Source: [Clostridium] colinum
Lineage (GTDB): Bacteria; Bacillota; Clostridia; Lachnospirales; CAG-274
DNA: 64,000 nucleotides
Assembly: GCF_940677205.1 (NCBI RefSeq)
Contig: NZ_OW712331.1
Location: 1,798,001 to 1,862,000, forward strand
Direction: 5' to 3'
This document shows positions 8,717 through 16,477 of the stretch, in pieces. How positions within the stretch are numbered: the stretch's first letter is position 1; each line of letters begins with the position of its first letter. The position numbers were made by a program, and so were the translations under genes. The notes beneath the pieces were generated by a model. It worked only from the letters and a program-made list of their open reading frames with translations. It was not told where the DNA came from and did not search any database.

Positions 8717-9735
8717 TTGTTATCCTCCTTTACTTGTTTATTAACTTTTTGTATATTATTATATATAGGCTCTAGTTTTGGATTTTCTGCTAAAATTTCT
8801 TTATGTAAAGGCAACAATTTTTCTTTAAATGGTTCTATCTCTGGATATATAAATTGTACACCCATATTTTTAGAAGCTTCTTCTTTTGCTTGTTCTATGC
8901 CTTCTTTCCATGCCTCTATTTCAACTTCTGTACATATTTTAGCTGCTTCTTCAAAAATTTTGCTTTCTTCTTCAGGTAAACTATTTAAAAATTTTGAATT
9001 ACCAACAAGCATATCCGGAACCATTTGGTGTTGGTTATAGCTATAATATTTTGCGATTTCACCGTGTTTATTATTTGTAAGTGCTAATTCGTTATTTTCA
9101 GCACCTTGTATAACTCCTTGTTGAATAGCAGTATAAACTTCACCAAAGCTCATAGGAGTTGCTGCTGCGCCAAAAGCCTCCATCATTTTTATGTTAGTTG
9201 GACTTGCTATAACTCTTATTTTTTTACCTTTTAAATCGTCCGGTGTATTTATTGGTGTCGTAGCATAAAAGTTTCTTGTACCTGCATCAAACCACGTTAC
9301 AGCCTTAAATCCAGATTCTTCAGTAGAACTGTAAATAGGTTCTAATATTTCTTCATTTTCCATTACACTATGATAAGCTTCTACACTATCAAATAAATAA
9401 GGCATACTAAATATTTGATATATATCATTAAAAGTTTCTAAATTACTTGTACTAGAAACTACAAAATCTATTGCTCCTGTTTGTACAAGCTCTATTGCTC
9501 TAACACTTGGACCTAAAAGCTCGTTAGGAAATATTTGTATGTCATATTGTGGCAAGTTTTCCTCTATGTACTTTTCAAAAGCCATAAGCCCTAAATGTTG
9601 TGGGTGGCTTGTAGATTGCCCATGTGATATTCTTACTATTCTTTTACCGTCATTTACTAAGCTACACCCTACAAAAGTTATAGCACAAAAAATTAGGCTA
9701 CTACATAAAGCTAATTTTTTAAAACTTTTTAACAT
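8713..9735 (-). CDS. dctP: TRAP transporter solute-binding lipoprotein (DctP family)
   Basis: A 340-residue extracytoplasmic binding protein. The N-terminus has a lipoprotein signal peptide ending in FVGC, so Cys near position 24 should be lipidated. Family blocks include ISHGQSTSHPQHLG, the FAATTPINTPDDLKGKKIRV-like region (here FYATTPINTPDDLKG) and the GVIQGAENN ligand-site loop. The setting predicts uronate binding. AGGGAGAG lies ahead of the ATG. Confidence 0.93.
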   Translation of the reverse strand: MLKSFKKLALCSSLIFCAITFVGCSLVNDGKRIVRISHGQSTSHPQHLGLMAFEKYIEENLPQYDIQIFPNELLGPSVRAIELVQTGAIDFVVSSTSNLETFNDIYQIFSMPYLFDSVEAYHSVMENEEILEPIYSSTEESGFKAVTWFDAGTRNFYATTPINTPDDLKGKKIRVIASPTNIKMMEAFGAAATPMSFGEVYTAIQQGVIQGAENNELALTNNKHGEIAKYYSYNQHQMVPDMLVGNSKFLNSLPEEESKIFEEAAKICTEVEIEAWKEGIEQAKEEASKNMGVQFIYPEIEPFKEKLLPLHKEILAENPKLEPIYNNIQKVNKQVKEDNK

Positions 9736-9774
9736 AAATTTCTCTCCCTTTGTGTAAGTCTTTAAACACCTAAT

Positions 9775-11172
9775 TTAAGAAAAATATCTTTTAGAATTAT
9801 TAAAGCAAATATTTTCTATAATTTCACCTAATATCTCTTCATCATAAGGATATTGACCAGTTGTAACTAAAGTTCCTATATAATTACATAATATTCTTCT
9901 AAAATATTCGTGTCTTACATAAGATAAAAAGCTTCTAGAATCTGTAACCATACCTACAAATTGGCTTATAAGTCCTAGCTGAGATAAAGCCATCATTTGT
10001 CTTTCCATACCATCTTTTTGGTCGTTAAACCACCAGCCAGACCCGAACTGAATTTTACCCTTTATATTATCCCCTTGAAAATTACCTATCATAGAACCTA
10101 TTACTTCGTTGTCTTTTGGATTTAAGCAATATAAAATAGTTTTAGGCAATTTGTTATCTTTTTCCATATGGTCTAATATTCTTGATAATGTATAAGCAAT
10201 TTCTCCATCATCAATACTGTCAAATCCGCAATCTCTTCCTAATTTATTAAACATTCTTGTATTATTATTTCTTAATGCTCCTATATGTAATTGCATTACC
10301 ATATTTCTTTTATGATACATTTTACCTAAAGATATTAATAAAGCACAAGCATATTTAGATGCTTCTTCTTGATTAATGCTTTCTTCATTTAAAGCTTTAA
10401 TAAATATATTATCAATTTCTTTTTCATTAAAATTATAAAAATTAATTCGTTCTAAACTATGGTCACTAATTTTACAGCCATTTTCATAAAAATAATCTAA
10501 TCTTTTTTCTAATGCACTTTCTAAATCTTTAAAACATTTAATATCTATATTAGATACTTTAGCTAAAATATTTATATATTGTATAAATCCTTTTTCTTTT
10601 ATTTTTATAGCTTTATCTGGTCTAAATGTAGGATTAACTGTACAATTAAAATCTTTATCCTCTTTTATTTGTTTATGATATTTTAAATCATCTATTGGGT
10701 CATCTGTTGTTCCAATATAAGCTACATTTGCCATTTTTATCAATTTTTTAGCTGTAAGCTTTTCTTGTTTTATTATTTCATTACATTTATCCCATATTTC
10801 TTTTGCATTTTTTTCGCTTAATGTTTGTTCTATGCCAAAAAATCTTTTAAGCTCTAGATGTGTCCAATGATATATAGGATTGCCTATTAAATAAGGCATC
10901 ATTTTTGCAAATTGATAAAATTTATCATAATCATCTGCATCACCAGTTATATATTTTTCATCAATACCAAAACTTCTCATAGCTCTCCATTTATAATGGT
11001 CGTGATATAACCACATTTTAGCTAAATTATCAAACTCATAATCTTCTGCTATCTCGCTAGGTACTAAATGACAATGATAATCAAATATAGGTGTTTTCTT
11101 AGCATAGTTATGATACAATTTTTTTGCAACTTCATTTTCCAATAAAAAATCTTCATCCATAAATTTTCTCAT
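9775..11172 (-). CDS. uxaC: Uronate (glucuronate) isomerase
   Basis: A 465-residue amidohydrolase-superfamily enzyme that interconverts D-glucuronate and D-fructuronate (and often galacturonate and tagaturonate). Diagnostic blocks are FDYHCHLVP with the HxH metal motif, YHDHYKWRAMRSFG, ELKRFFGI, TTDDP, and FGSGWWFNDQKDGM. A GTG three codons upstream is part of the AGAGGTG ribosome binding site, so I start at MRKFMDED. With only fructuronate reductase and mannonate dehydratase next to it, the glucuronate branch is the one encoded here. Confidence 0.95.
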   Translation of the reverse strand: MRKFMDEDFLLENEVAKKLYHNYAKKTPIFDYHCHLVPSEIAEDYEFDNLAKMWLYHDHYKWRAMRSFGIDEKYITGDADDYDKFYQFAKMMPYLIGNPIYHWTHLELKRFFGIEQTLSEKNAKEIWDKCNEIIKQEKLTAKKLIKMANVAYIGTTDDPIDDLKYHKQIKEDKDFNCTVNPTFRPDKAIKIKEKGFIQYINILAKVSNIDIKCFKDLESALEKRLDYFYENGCKISDHSLERINFYNFNEKEIDNIFIKALNEESINQEEASKYACALLISLGKMYHKRNMVMQLHIGALRNNNTRMFNKLGRDCGFDSIDDGEIAYTLSRILDHMEKDNKLPKTILYCLNPKDNEVIGSMIGNFQGDNIKGKIQFGSGWWFNDQKDGMERQMMALSQLGLISQFVGMVTDSRSFLSYVRHEYFRRILCNYIGTLVTTGQYPYDEEILGEIIENICFNNSKRYFS

Positions 11173-11206
11173 TATTATCACCTCTTAGCTTTAAAATTTA
11201 TGTTTA

Positions 11207-11812
11207 CTAGTCTAACTCATTAATTAAACTAACAAATTTTTTTGCTGTATTTTCTATATCTTCAACTGACCCTTTAATTAATGAACTTCCTACTCCAACA
11301 CAAGAAACTCCATTTTTAAACCACTCTTTAACATTATCTATAGTTACTCCACCTGTTGGCATTATTTCTACATTTGGTATAGGTGCTTTTATAGCCTTTA
11401 CAAACTTAGCGCCAAACATATCTCCTGGAAATAGCTTAATCATTTTATTTCCTTTATCCATAGCTTTCATTATTTCTGTAACAGTCATACAACCTGGTAA
11501 ATAAAGAATATTTTTATCTTTACAAACTTCATTTACTTCATCACTATATCCAGGGCTTACAACATATTTTGCTCCTGCTTCTATTGCATCTAAAGCCATT
11601 TTTTTATTTAATACGCTTCCTACACCAACTAATAAATTTTCATCTTCACTATATTCTTTTATAAGTTCACAAACATTTGGTATGCTATAGGTAAGCTCTA
11701 AAGATTTTATACCACCTTTTACACAAGCACTTATATATTCTCTAGTTTCTTTATGGTCTTTAGCTCTAATAACAGCTACTATTTTATTATTTTTTAATTG
11801 TTCTAAAATCAT
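11207..11812 (-). CDS. kdgA: KDPG/KHG aldolase
   Basis: A 201-residue class I aldolase that splits 2-keto-3-deoxy-6-phosphogluconate to pyruvate and glyceraldehyde-3-phosphate. It has KIVAVIRAKD, SLELTYS, VGVGSVL, the Schiff-base Lys in the MIKLFPGDMFG block and PTGGVTIDNV. It completes the route from uronate to central metabolism together with KdgK. Confidence 0.94.
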   Translation of the reverse strand: MILEQLKNNKIVAVIRAKDHKETREYISACVKGGIKSLELTYSIPNVCELIKEYSEDENLLVGVGSVLNKKMALDAIEAGAKYVVSPGYSDEVNEVCKDKNILYLPGCMTVTEIMKAMDKGNKMIKLFPGDMFGAKFVKAIKAPIPNVEIMPTGGVTIDNVKEWFKNGVSCVGVGSSLIKGSVEDIENTAKKFVSLINELD

Positions 11813-11831
11813 ATTTTACACTCCTTTAAAT

Positions 11832-12683
11832 TTATACTCCTGAATATGCAGAAAATGCTCCATCTATTGGGATAACAACACCATTAACAAAACCTGATGC
11901 CTCTTCTGATACTAAATATAATAAAGTTCCTATAAGCTCTTCTGCCTCTCCAAATCTTCCCATTGGAGTACTATTTAAAATCTTTTTACTTCTTTCTGTT
12001 GGTGTTCCATCTTCATTAAATAATAATCGTTCATTTTGTTGTGTTACAAAAAATCCTGGTGCCATAGCATTGACTCTAATTCCAACTTTAGACATATGAA
12101 CAGCAAGCCATTGAGTAAAATTACTTACAGCTGCTTTTGCTCCAGAATATGCCGGTATTTTTGTAAGTGGTGTAAAAGCATTCATAGATGATATGTTAAT
12201 TATTGTTGCTCCTTTTTTATTAATCATATCTTTACTAAATTCTTGTGATGGAAGCAAAGTTCCTAAAAAGTTTAAATTAAATACAAATTCTATACCACTT
12301 GGGTCTAAATCAAAAAAAGTTGTTAAATCTTTATTTTTTAAATCTTCTACTTCAAAATATTCTTTTGTTGTAGTTCCTTTTGGGTGGTTTCCTCCTGCCC
12401 CATTTATTAATATATCTGTTTCACCAAATTTTTCTAGTATTATATTATGAGCATTTTTTATGCTTTCTTTATCTAAAACATTTGTTTCTATGCCTATGGC
12501 TATACCGCCCTCATCATTTATTTCTTTTGCCTTTTTATCACATTCTTCTTGTCCCAAAGCTAAAATAGCAACTTTAGCTCCACATTTAGCAAGTGCCTTT
12601 GCCATTTCTCCACATAAAACACCTGTTCCACCTGTTACAACACAAACTTTGTCTTTTAAATCAATATTAAAAGGTAATTTCAT
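11832..12683 (-). CDS. uxuB: D-fructuronate reductase / D-mannonate oxidoreductase, SDR type
   Basis: A 283-residue short-chain dehydrogenase with the nucleotide motif TGGTGVLCGEMA, NGAGGNHP, the Ser of INISSMNA and the catalytic YSGAK. The insertion around GTTTKEYFEVED and the C-terminal DGAFSAYSGV are typical of the SDR mannonate oxidoreductases (YjmF/UxuB type), which reduce fructuronate to mannonate with NAD(P)H. The family is unrelated to classical E. coli UxuB. A GTG upstream overlaps the AAGGAG site, so I start at MKLPFN. It is the first gene of the uronate operon. Confidence 0.88.
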   Translation of the reverse strand: MKLPFNIDLKDKVCVVTGGTGVLCGEMAKALAKCGAKVAILALGQEECDKKAKEINDEGGIAIGIETNVLDKESIKNAHNIILEKFGETDILINGAGGNHPKGTTTKEYFEVEDLKNKDLTTFFDLDPSGIEFVFNLNFLGTLLPSQEFSKDMINKKGATIINISSMNAFTPLTKIPAYSGAKAAVSNFTQWLAVHMSKVGIRVNAMAPGFFVTQQNERLLFNEDGTPTERSKKILNSTPMGRFGEAEELIGTLLYLVSEEASGFVNGVVIPIDGAFSAYSGV

Positions 12684-12720
12684 ATAAAACACTCCTTAAA
12701 TAATCTAAACATAAAAATAT

Positions 12721-12748
12721 CTTGTATACTAGTATACTAGCATACAAG
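12721..12748 (-). promoter_or_regulatory. Palindromic operator of the uronate operon
   Basis: A 28-bp palindrome with one mismatched pair. Its arms contain TTGTATAC- and GTATACAAG-like half-sites around a GTATAC centre. The pattern resembles operators of FadR/UxuR-type GntR regulators (for example GGTATACC cores). It lies 38 bp before the fructuronate reductase start and covers the -10 box, so bound repressor would block initiation. The adjacent GntR protein is the obvious candidate ligand-responsive repressor. Confidence 0.7.
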
Positions 12749-12762
12749 ATATTTTTTAACAA
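12734..12762 (-). promoter_or_regulatory. Putative promoter of the uronate operon
   Basis: On the minus strand TTGTTA (12757-12762) and TAGTAT (12734-12739) are separated by 17 nt. The -10 falls inside the palindromic operator. Boxes are only moderately close to consensus, but the position relative to operator and gene is right. Confidence 0.5.
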
Positions 12763-12865
12763 TACTTTTTTTAATATTTTTTATTTTTTCTCCTTTTTAT
12801 ACAATTTTCAAATTATATATTTTATTTATTTTTAGTTATATTGTATATGTAATAATTTGTTTATA

Positions 12866-13552
12866 TTATCTAATATAATTAGCTATTTCCTTATTATTTA
12901 TAATTAAATTTTCCCAGCTACTAACTGGTTCTACTATATGACTATAAATAATATCATCTACTTCGCTCATTTTTCCATCTTTTATAATTTCAAAGTATTT
13001 AATATGTTGTTGTATTAAATTATCTTTGCTCTCATTCATTTCATCTAACAATCTTATTCTATTATAGTGGGTACTAATATTACAAATAACTTTCCAAACA
13101 TTAGCTTTTTCTACCTCTTCAAAAATTAATCTATGAAATTTATTATCTAATTCGTGAAAATCTAAAAAATTATTATCTTTTTTACATATTAATTGTTGTT
13201 CCATTATATACTTTTCTAATTTTAATAATCCATTTTTAGAAAATTTTTTACAAGCTAAATGTAAAACTTCTTTTTCTAAATTTTGTCTAATAAAAATTGC
13301 ATCATTAATCAAATTTTTATCAATTAATGAAACATATGTTCCTAATTGTGGTTTAACTTCTATTAAATTTTCTTCTTTTAATTTTATTAAAACTTCTCTA
13401 ACAGGTGTTCTAGATACATTTAATATATTAGCTAAATCACTTTCGCTAAGTAAAGCCCCTGGTTTTAGCTCTAAAAACATAATATTATTTTTTAAATTTT
13501 TATATACATATTCTTTTGTAGTCTCATTTTTTTCTTTATTATAAAGTATCAA
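12866..13552 (-). CDS. GntR-family (FadR/FCD) transcriptional regulator of uronate genes
   Basis: A 228-residue regulator. Residues 1-70 form a winged helix-turn-helix (LNVSRTPVREVLIKLKEE is the GntR recognition segment). Residues 80-220 form the all-helical FCD ligand domain, with the HELDNKFHRLIF block carrying metal-type His residues. Translation should start at TTG because GGAGG lies 7 nt before it and no ATG fits. It lies upstream of and co-directional with the uronate operon, so by position it is the likely controller, analogous to UxuR/ExuR. Confidence 0.85.
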   Translation of the reverse strand: MILYNKEKNETTKEYVYKNLKNNIMFLELKPGALLSESDLANILNVSRTPVREVLIKLKEENLIEVKPQLGTYVSLIDKNLINDAIFIRQNLEKEVLHLACKKFSKNGLLKLEKYIMEQQLICKKDNNFLDFHELDNKFHRLIFEEVEKANVWKVICNISTHYNRIRLLDEMNESKDNLIQQHIKYFEIIKDGKMSEVDDIIYSHIVEPVSSWENLIINNKEIANYIR

Positions 13553-13620
13553 CCCTATACCTCCATAATATACTTTTTATATATAATTATTATTAAAACT
13601 AAATTTAATCTTTAATACTA

Positions 13621-13648
13621 AAAATATTATACATTAGTGTAATATTTT
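13621..13648. promoter_or_regulatory. Imperfect palindrome upstream of the GntR regulator
   Basis: A 12-bp arm inverted repeat (13621-13632 and 13637-13648) with one mismatch and a 4-nt centre, about 70 bp before the regulator's TTG start. It could be an autoregulatory site. The half-sites differ from the uronate operator, and AT-rich palindromes arise easily, so this is tentative. Confidence 0.3.
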
Positions 13649-13715
13649 ACACAAGTATATATTTATTAATTAGTTAAATTACAAAAATAAAAAAGCCATA
13701 AAAATTTTATGACTT

Positions 13716-13909
13716 CAGATTGTAAACAAAATAGAATTAACACAAAAAACGAAAAGAGTTCATATATTTAATCGTACACGTGGTTTTGCCACGTATACGC
13801 AAAACTAAGTTTTAGCCCCTTATACAAGAAACCCTTGTTTTTTTAATACAGTACCTTAAAAAATAATATTATTATTTTTTCACAGGTTATAGATTTTTTC
13901 TACAACCTC
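13716..13909 (+). repeat. Dispersed structured repeat, copy A (MITE-like), with 13-bp flanking direct repeat
   Basis: A 194-bp non-coding element between the GntR regulator and the sortase gene. It begins CAGATTGTAAACAAA and ends CTACAACCTC. The exact 13-bp repeat AATTTTATGACTT abuts both ends (13703-13715 and 13910-13922), as a target-site duplication would. Inside are a hairpin with arms CGTACACGTGG/CCACGTATACG near 13773-13799, a second AT hairpin near 13857-13880, and a terminal terminator-like hairpin at 13884-13908. Other copies share the segment ATACAGTACCTTAAAAAATAA. I see no open reading frame conserved between copies. Confidence 0.75.
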
Positions 13910-13924
13910 AATTTTATGACTTTT

Positions 13925-14623
13925 TTATTTTTGCCATTGTTCTGTCATCGGTCTTGGTTTGCTCATTTCTTCATCTGTTAAAGGTGGTCTTTCTTGTAAA
14001 AATTTAGTCCCACTAACCATTTTTGTATATACTATATACATATCATTAGTAACAATTTTTTCTATTGGATAACAAGTTAACAAGTCTACCGAATAAGGTT
14101 CTTTTCCATTAAATGCCATATCACTCCAATCGTGAACACCCGATTCATATATAGCAGACCCCGTTACTTCATATATAAATATATCAAAAGGAGTTTCTAC
14201 TATAAATTTATCTCCAACCTCCATTTTAGGCAAATCATAAAAAAGTTGATAGTTATGTCCCCCTAAGGCCGTAACAGATTTTTCACCAAATATCCCCCAG
14301 TTTCCAAAACGCCCTGGTGCTGTTATTTGCCAGTTGTTGTTTATATCATCAGACCCATAATATATAGGCATTTCATATATTTCCATTTTAGGTATAGTAA
14401 GAGTACCTACTTGTTCTCCCAGTTCATATTCTGGAGCTAATGTATCTATCTCTACAATTGTATTATCATCCCAAACTTCTTTGTATTTTTCTAATGTTTT
14501 TTCTTTATCTTGTTCCATTTGAGAAAATGTAGTAGGATTTTTTGCCACAACTGGAAACAATTTAACACAACTTGCTGTTGCAATAAATGCTATCAAGCTA
14601 AAACATATTTTTCTTACTAACAT
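13925..14623 (-). CDS. Class D-like sortase, catalytic Arg apparently replaced
   Basis: A 232-residue protein with an N-terminal membrane anchor (LVRKICFSLIAFIATASCVKLF) and an extracellular sortase domain. The catalytic His is in TALGGHNYQLF and the catalytic Cys in DLLTCYP, giving the class D pattern TLxTCYP. In that class an Arg normally follows in a segment like RYIV; here the aligned stretch reads MYIVY, so Arg seems to be Met. No LPxTG substrate gene is adjacent. An upstream GTG overlaps the AGAGGTGG site, so I start at MLVRKIC. It could be a working variant or an inactive relative. Confidence 0.82.
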   Translation of the reverse strand: MLVRKICFSLIAFIATASCVKLFPVVAKNPTTFSQMEQDKEKTLEKYKEVWDDNTIVEIDTLAPEYELGEQVGTLTIPKMEIYEMPIYYGSDDINNNWQITAPGRFGNWGIFGEKSVTALGGHNYQLFYDLPKMEVGDKFIVETPFDIFIYEVTGSAIYESGVHDWSDMAFNGKEPYSVDLLTCYPIEKIVTNDMYIVYTKMVSGTKFLQERPPLTDEEMSKPRPMTEQWQK

Positions 14624-14837
14624 ATATTTAACCACCTCTTTCTTCTAAATATACTAACATAATTAAAAGGTATTTGTAAATATATAAATTAATATTGAAG
14701 ATAAAATATTTTTATATTTTATATAAAAATTATAATTTAAAAAAATATATATTTAAAAACTTAAATTTTTATTAGCTTTATCTCTATATATAAAAATTTG
14801 GTTAAAAATATAAAATTTTATCTTTTTTATTTTTTTC

Positions 14838-14866
14838 TTTAAAATTTTTCAATTTTAGTGTATAAT
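14838..14866 (+). promoter_or_regulatory. Putative promoter of the AgrC-like kinase gene
   Basis: A consensus -10 TATAAT at 14861-14866 is preceded by TG and, 17 nt upstream, by a weak TTTAAA -35. It lies 60 bp before the kinase start. Confidence 0.45.
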
Positions 14867-14925
14867 CTATTTATAATGTATACTTAAGTTAGTATATAAT
14901 AAAATAATAAGGAATGGTGACAAAA

Positions 14926-16266
14926 ATGCGTGAAGCTTCCTCTTTTTTAAATACTATAGGTTTTTTCCTTCTTTTAATTGGAAACTTATTTTTTTCATTA
15001 ATTATTCTTAAACGTTGGAAAGGTAGAATACTCAATATTTTAATACCTTTAATATATCCTGTAACTTGTACTATAGCAGTTATATTTACTGCTAAAAAAA
15101 TAACTATAGCAAACGAACCTACCTCATATGTTGTTTTGTTTATAGTTAGTATGATTTTGTTAATATTACTTTTAAAAATACGTTTAGAAGAAGCTATATT
15201 TTTAAGTATATTTCAAACTTTCCACATTGTTTTTGTAAAAGGGTTGTCTGCTGGAGCTATGTCTCTATTTTATCAAAAAAATATGTTCCAACTTTTTCAG
15301 GTTGACCAATATACTCAAATCATAACTTGTATTGCTCATGGACTATTAGCAACATTATTTTGTATATATTATTTAACTTTTAATAGCCAAAAAATGTCTG
15401 CTTTTTTCTTATGTAAAGGTCAAGTATATTATGTTATGATTATACATATTATGTTAACTTTATACTTACTATTTAACTGCTATAATTTTTACTTTAACCT
15501 AGACCTTATTTGGTTTTCTGTGGAACAAGTATATACTTGTATAGTTTTATATACTATATACTTCTTAGTTTTACGCTTTGGTGTTAGGACAACTAGCTTA
15601 TTACAAAATGAAATACGAAAAAAAAATCAAGATTTTACTATGTTAAATCAAGTGTCTAATTTTACAAAAACTCAAAATTCTAATGATTTTTTAAATTTAT
15701 ATCATAAATCATCTGTTAATTTAAAAGAACTTATAAATACGGATAATAAAATAGATGCTTTAGAAACACTTAATAATTTAGATAATAAATATAAATCTAT
15801 AAATAATATAGATTGTAACACAATATCTCATTCTACAATAATAAATGCATTATTTTATGAATTTATAAATGTTTGTAGTTTTAAAAATATAAAACTAGAG
15901 GGTGAATATTCATTTAATAATAACCTTAATATTGATGAAAAAGATTTACACGAAATATTATCTATATTATTAAAAAATTGCTTAGAAGCTACATTAAGAC
16001 TAAATGATGAAAATAAAAAATATATAAGTATAAACACTGAACAAATAAATAAAGATTTTATATTAAAAATATCTAATACATATAATAAAGCACCAAAGGT
16101 TGACAATGGTTATTTAGAGTCTTCTAAAAAATATACAGAAGTAGAAGGCCTTGGTATTGGTTATATAGAACAAGTTCTAAATAAAATTAAAGGTAAATTT
16201 GATTTTAAAATTGATAAGAAGAATAAAATTTTCACTGCTCAAATAAAAATACCTTTAAAAAAATAA
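14926..16266 (+). CDS. AgrC-like membrane sensor kinase (GHKL ATPase), orphan
   Basis: A 446-residue protein with six or seven predicted membrane helices (residues about 10-220), a coiled linker, and a GHKL ATPase domain at the C-terminus. The N box is ILLKNCLEAT (Asn near 351) and the G2 box is GLGIGYIEQ. A single His in LYHKSSVNL near 260 sits where AgrC-type kinases carry HD..N, so the phospho-acceptor box is degenerate. No LytTR response regulator, AgrB or peptide precursor is next to it. The start MREASS is preceded by GGTGA; an earlier ATG overlaps that site. Confidence 0.8.
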   Translation: MREASSFLNTIGFFLLLIGNLFFSLIILKRWKGRILNILIPLIYPVTCTIAVIFTAKKITIANEPTSYVVLFIVSMILLILLLKIRLEEAIFLSIFQTFHIVFVKGLSAGAMSLFYQKNMFQLFQVDQYTQIITCIAHGLLATLFCIYYLTFNSQKMSAFFLCKGQVYYVMIIHIMLTLYLLFNCYNFYFNLDLIWFSVEQVYTCIVLYTIYFLVLRFGVRTTSLLQNEIRKKNQDFTMLNQVSNFTKTQNSNDFLNLYHKSSVNLKELINTDNKIDALETLNNLDNKYKSINNIDCNTISHSTIINALFYEFINVCSFKNIKLEGEYSFNNNLNIDEKDLHEILSILLKNCLEATLRLNDENKKYISINTEQINKDFILKISNTYNKAPKVDNGYLESSKKYTEVEGLGIGYIEQVLNKIKGKFDFKIDKKNKIFTAQIKIPLKK

Positions 16267-16339
16267 AAATTATAATACTTTAAACTAAAATTAAATGATA
16301 CTTAAATTGTATAAATTACTTTATCAATTATACGTAAAA

Positions 16340-16415
16340 GATTTAAGGATGCTTTAACCTATTGAACAAAAAACTTACTTTATCCCTTGTATAAAGAAAT
16401 ATACAGTATCTCAAA
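16340..16415 (+). repeat. Fragment of the dispersed structured repeat, copy B
   Basis: A short, eroded stretch between the kinase and the shared terminator. It keeps TTTATCCCTTGTATAAAG and ATACAGTATCTCAAAAAAATA, which match the middle of the full copies (TTTATCCCTTGTGTGAAAA, ATACAGTACCTCAAAAAATA in copy F). The ends and flanking duplication are not recognisable. Confidence 0.5.
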
Positions 16416-16456
16416 AAAATAAAATGCTAAAGACTTTATCTTTAGCATTTTATTTT
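16416..16456. terminator. Bidirectional terminator between kinase and AbgT genes
   Basis: A perfect stem with 18-bp arms (16416-16433 and 16439-16456) and a 5-nt loop. The A-rich and T-rich edges let it work for both convergent genes. Confidence 0.85.
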
Positions 16457-16477
16457 GATTTAAAATATTATAATTTT

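Noticed and set aside
13925-16266. Sortase and AgrC-like kinase as one signalling system
   Set aside because: They are divergently arranged with separate signals and no substrate or peptide gene; nothing links their functions.
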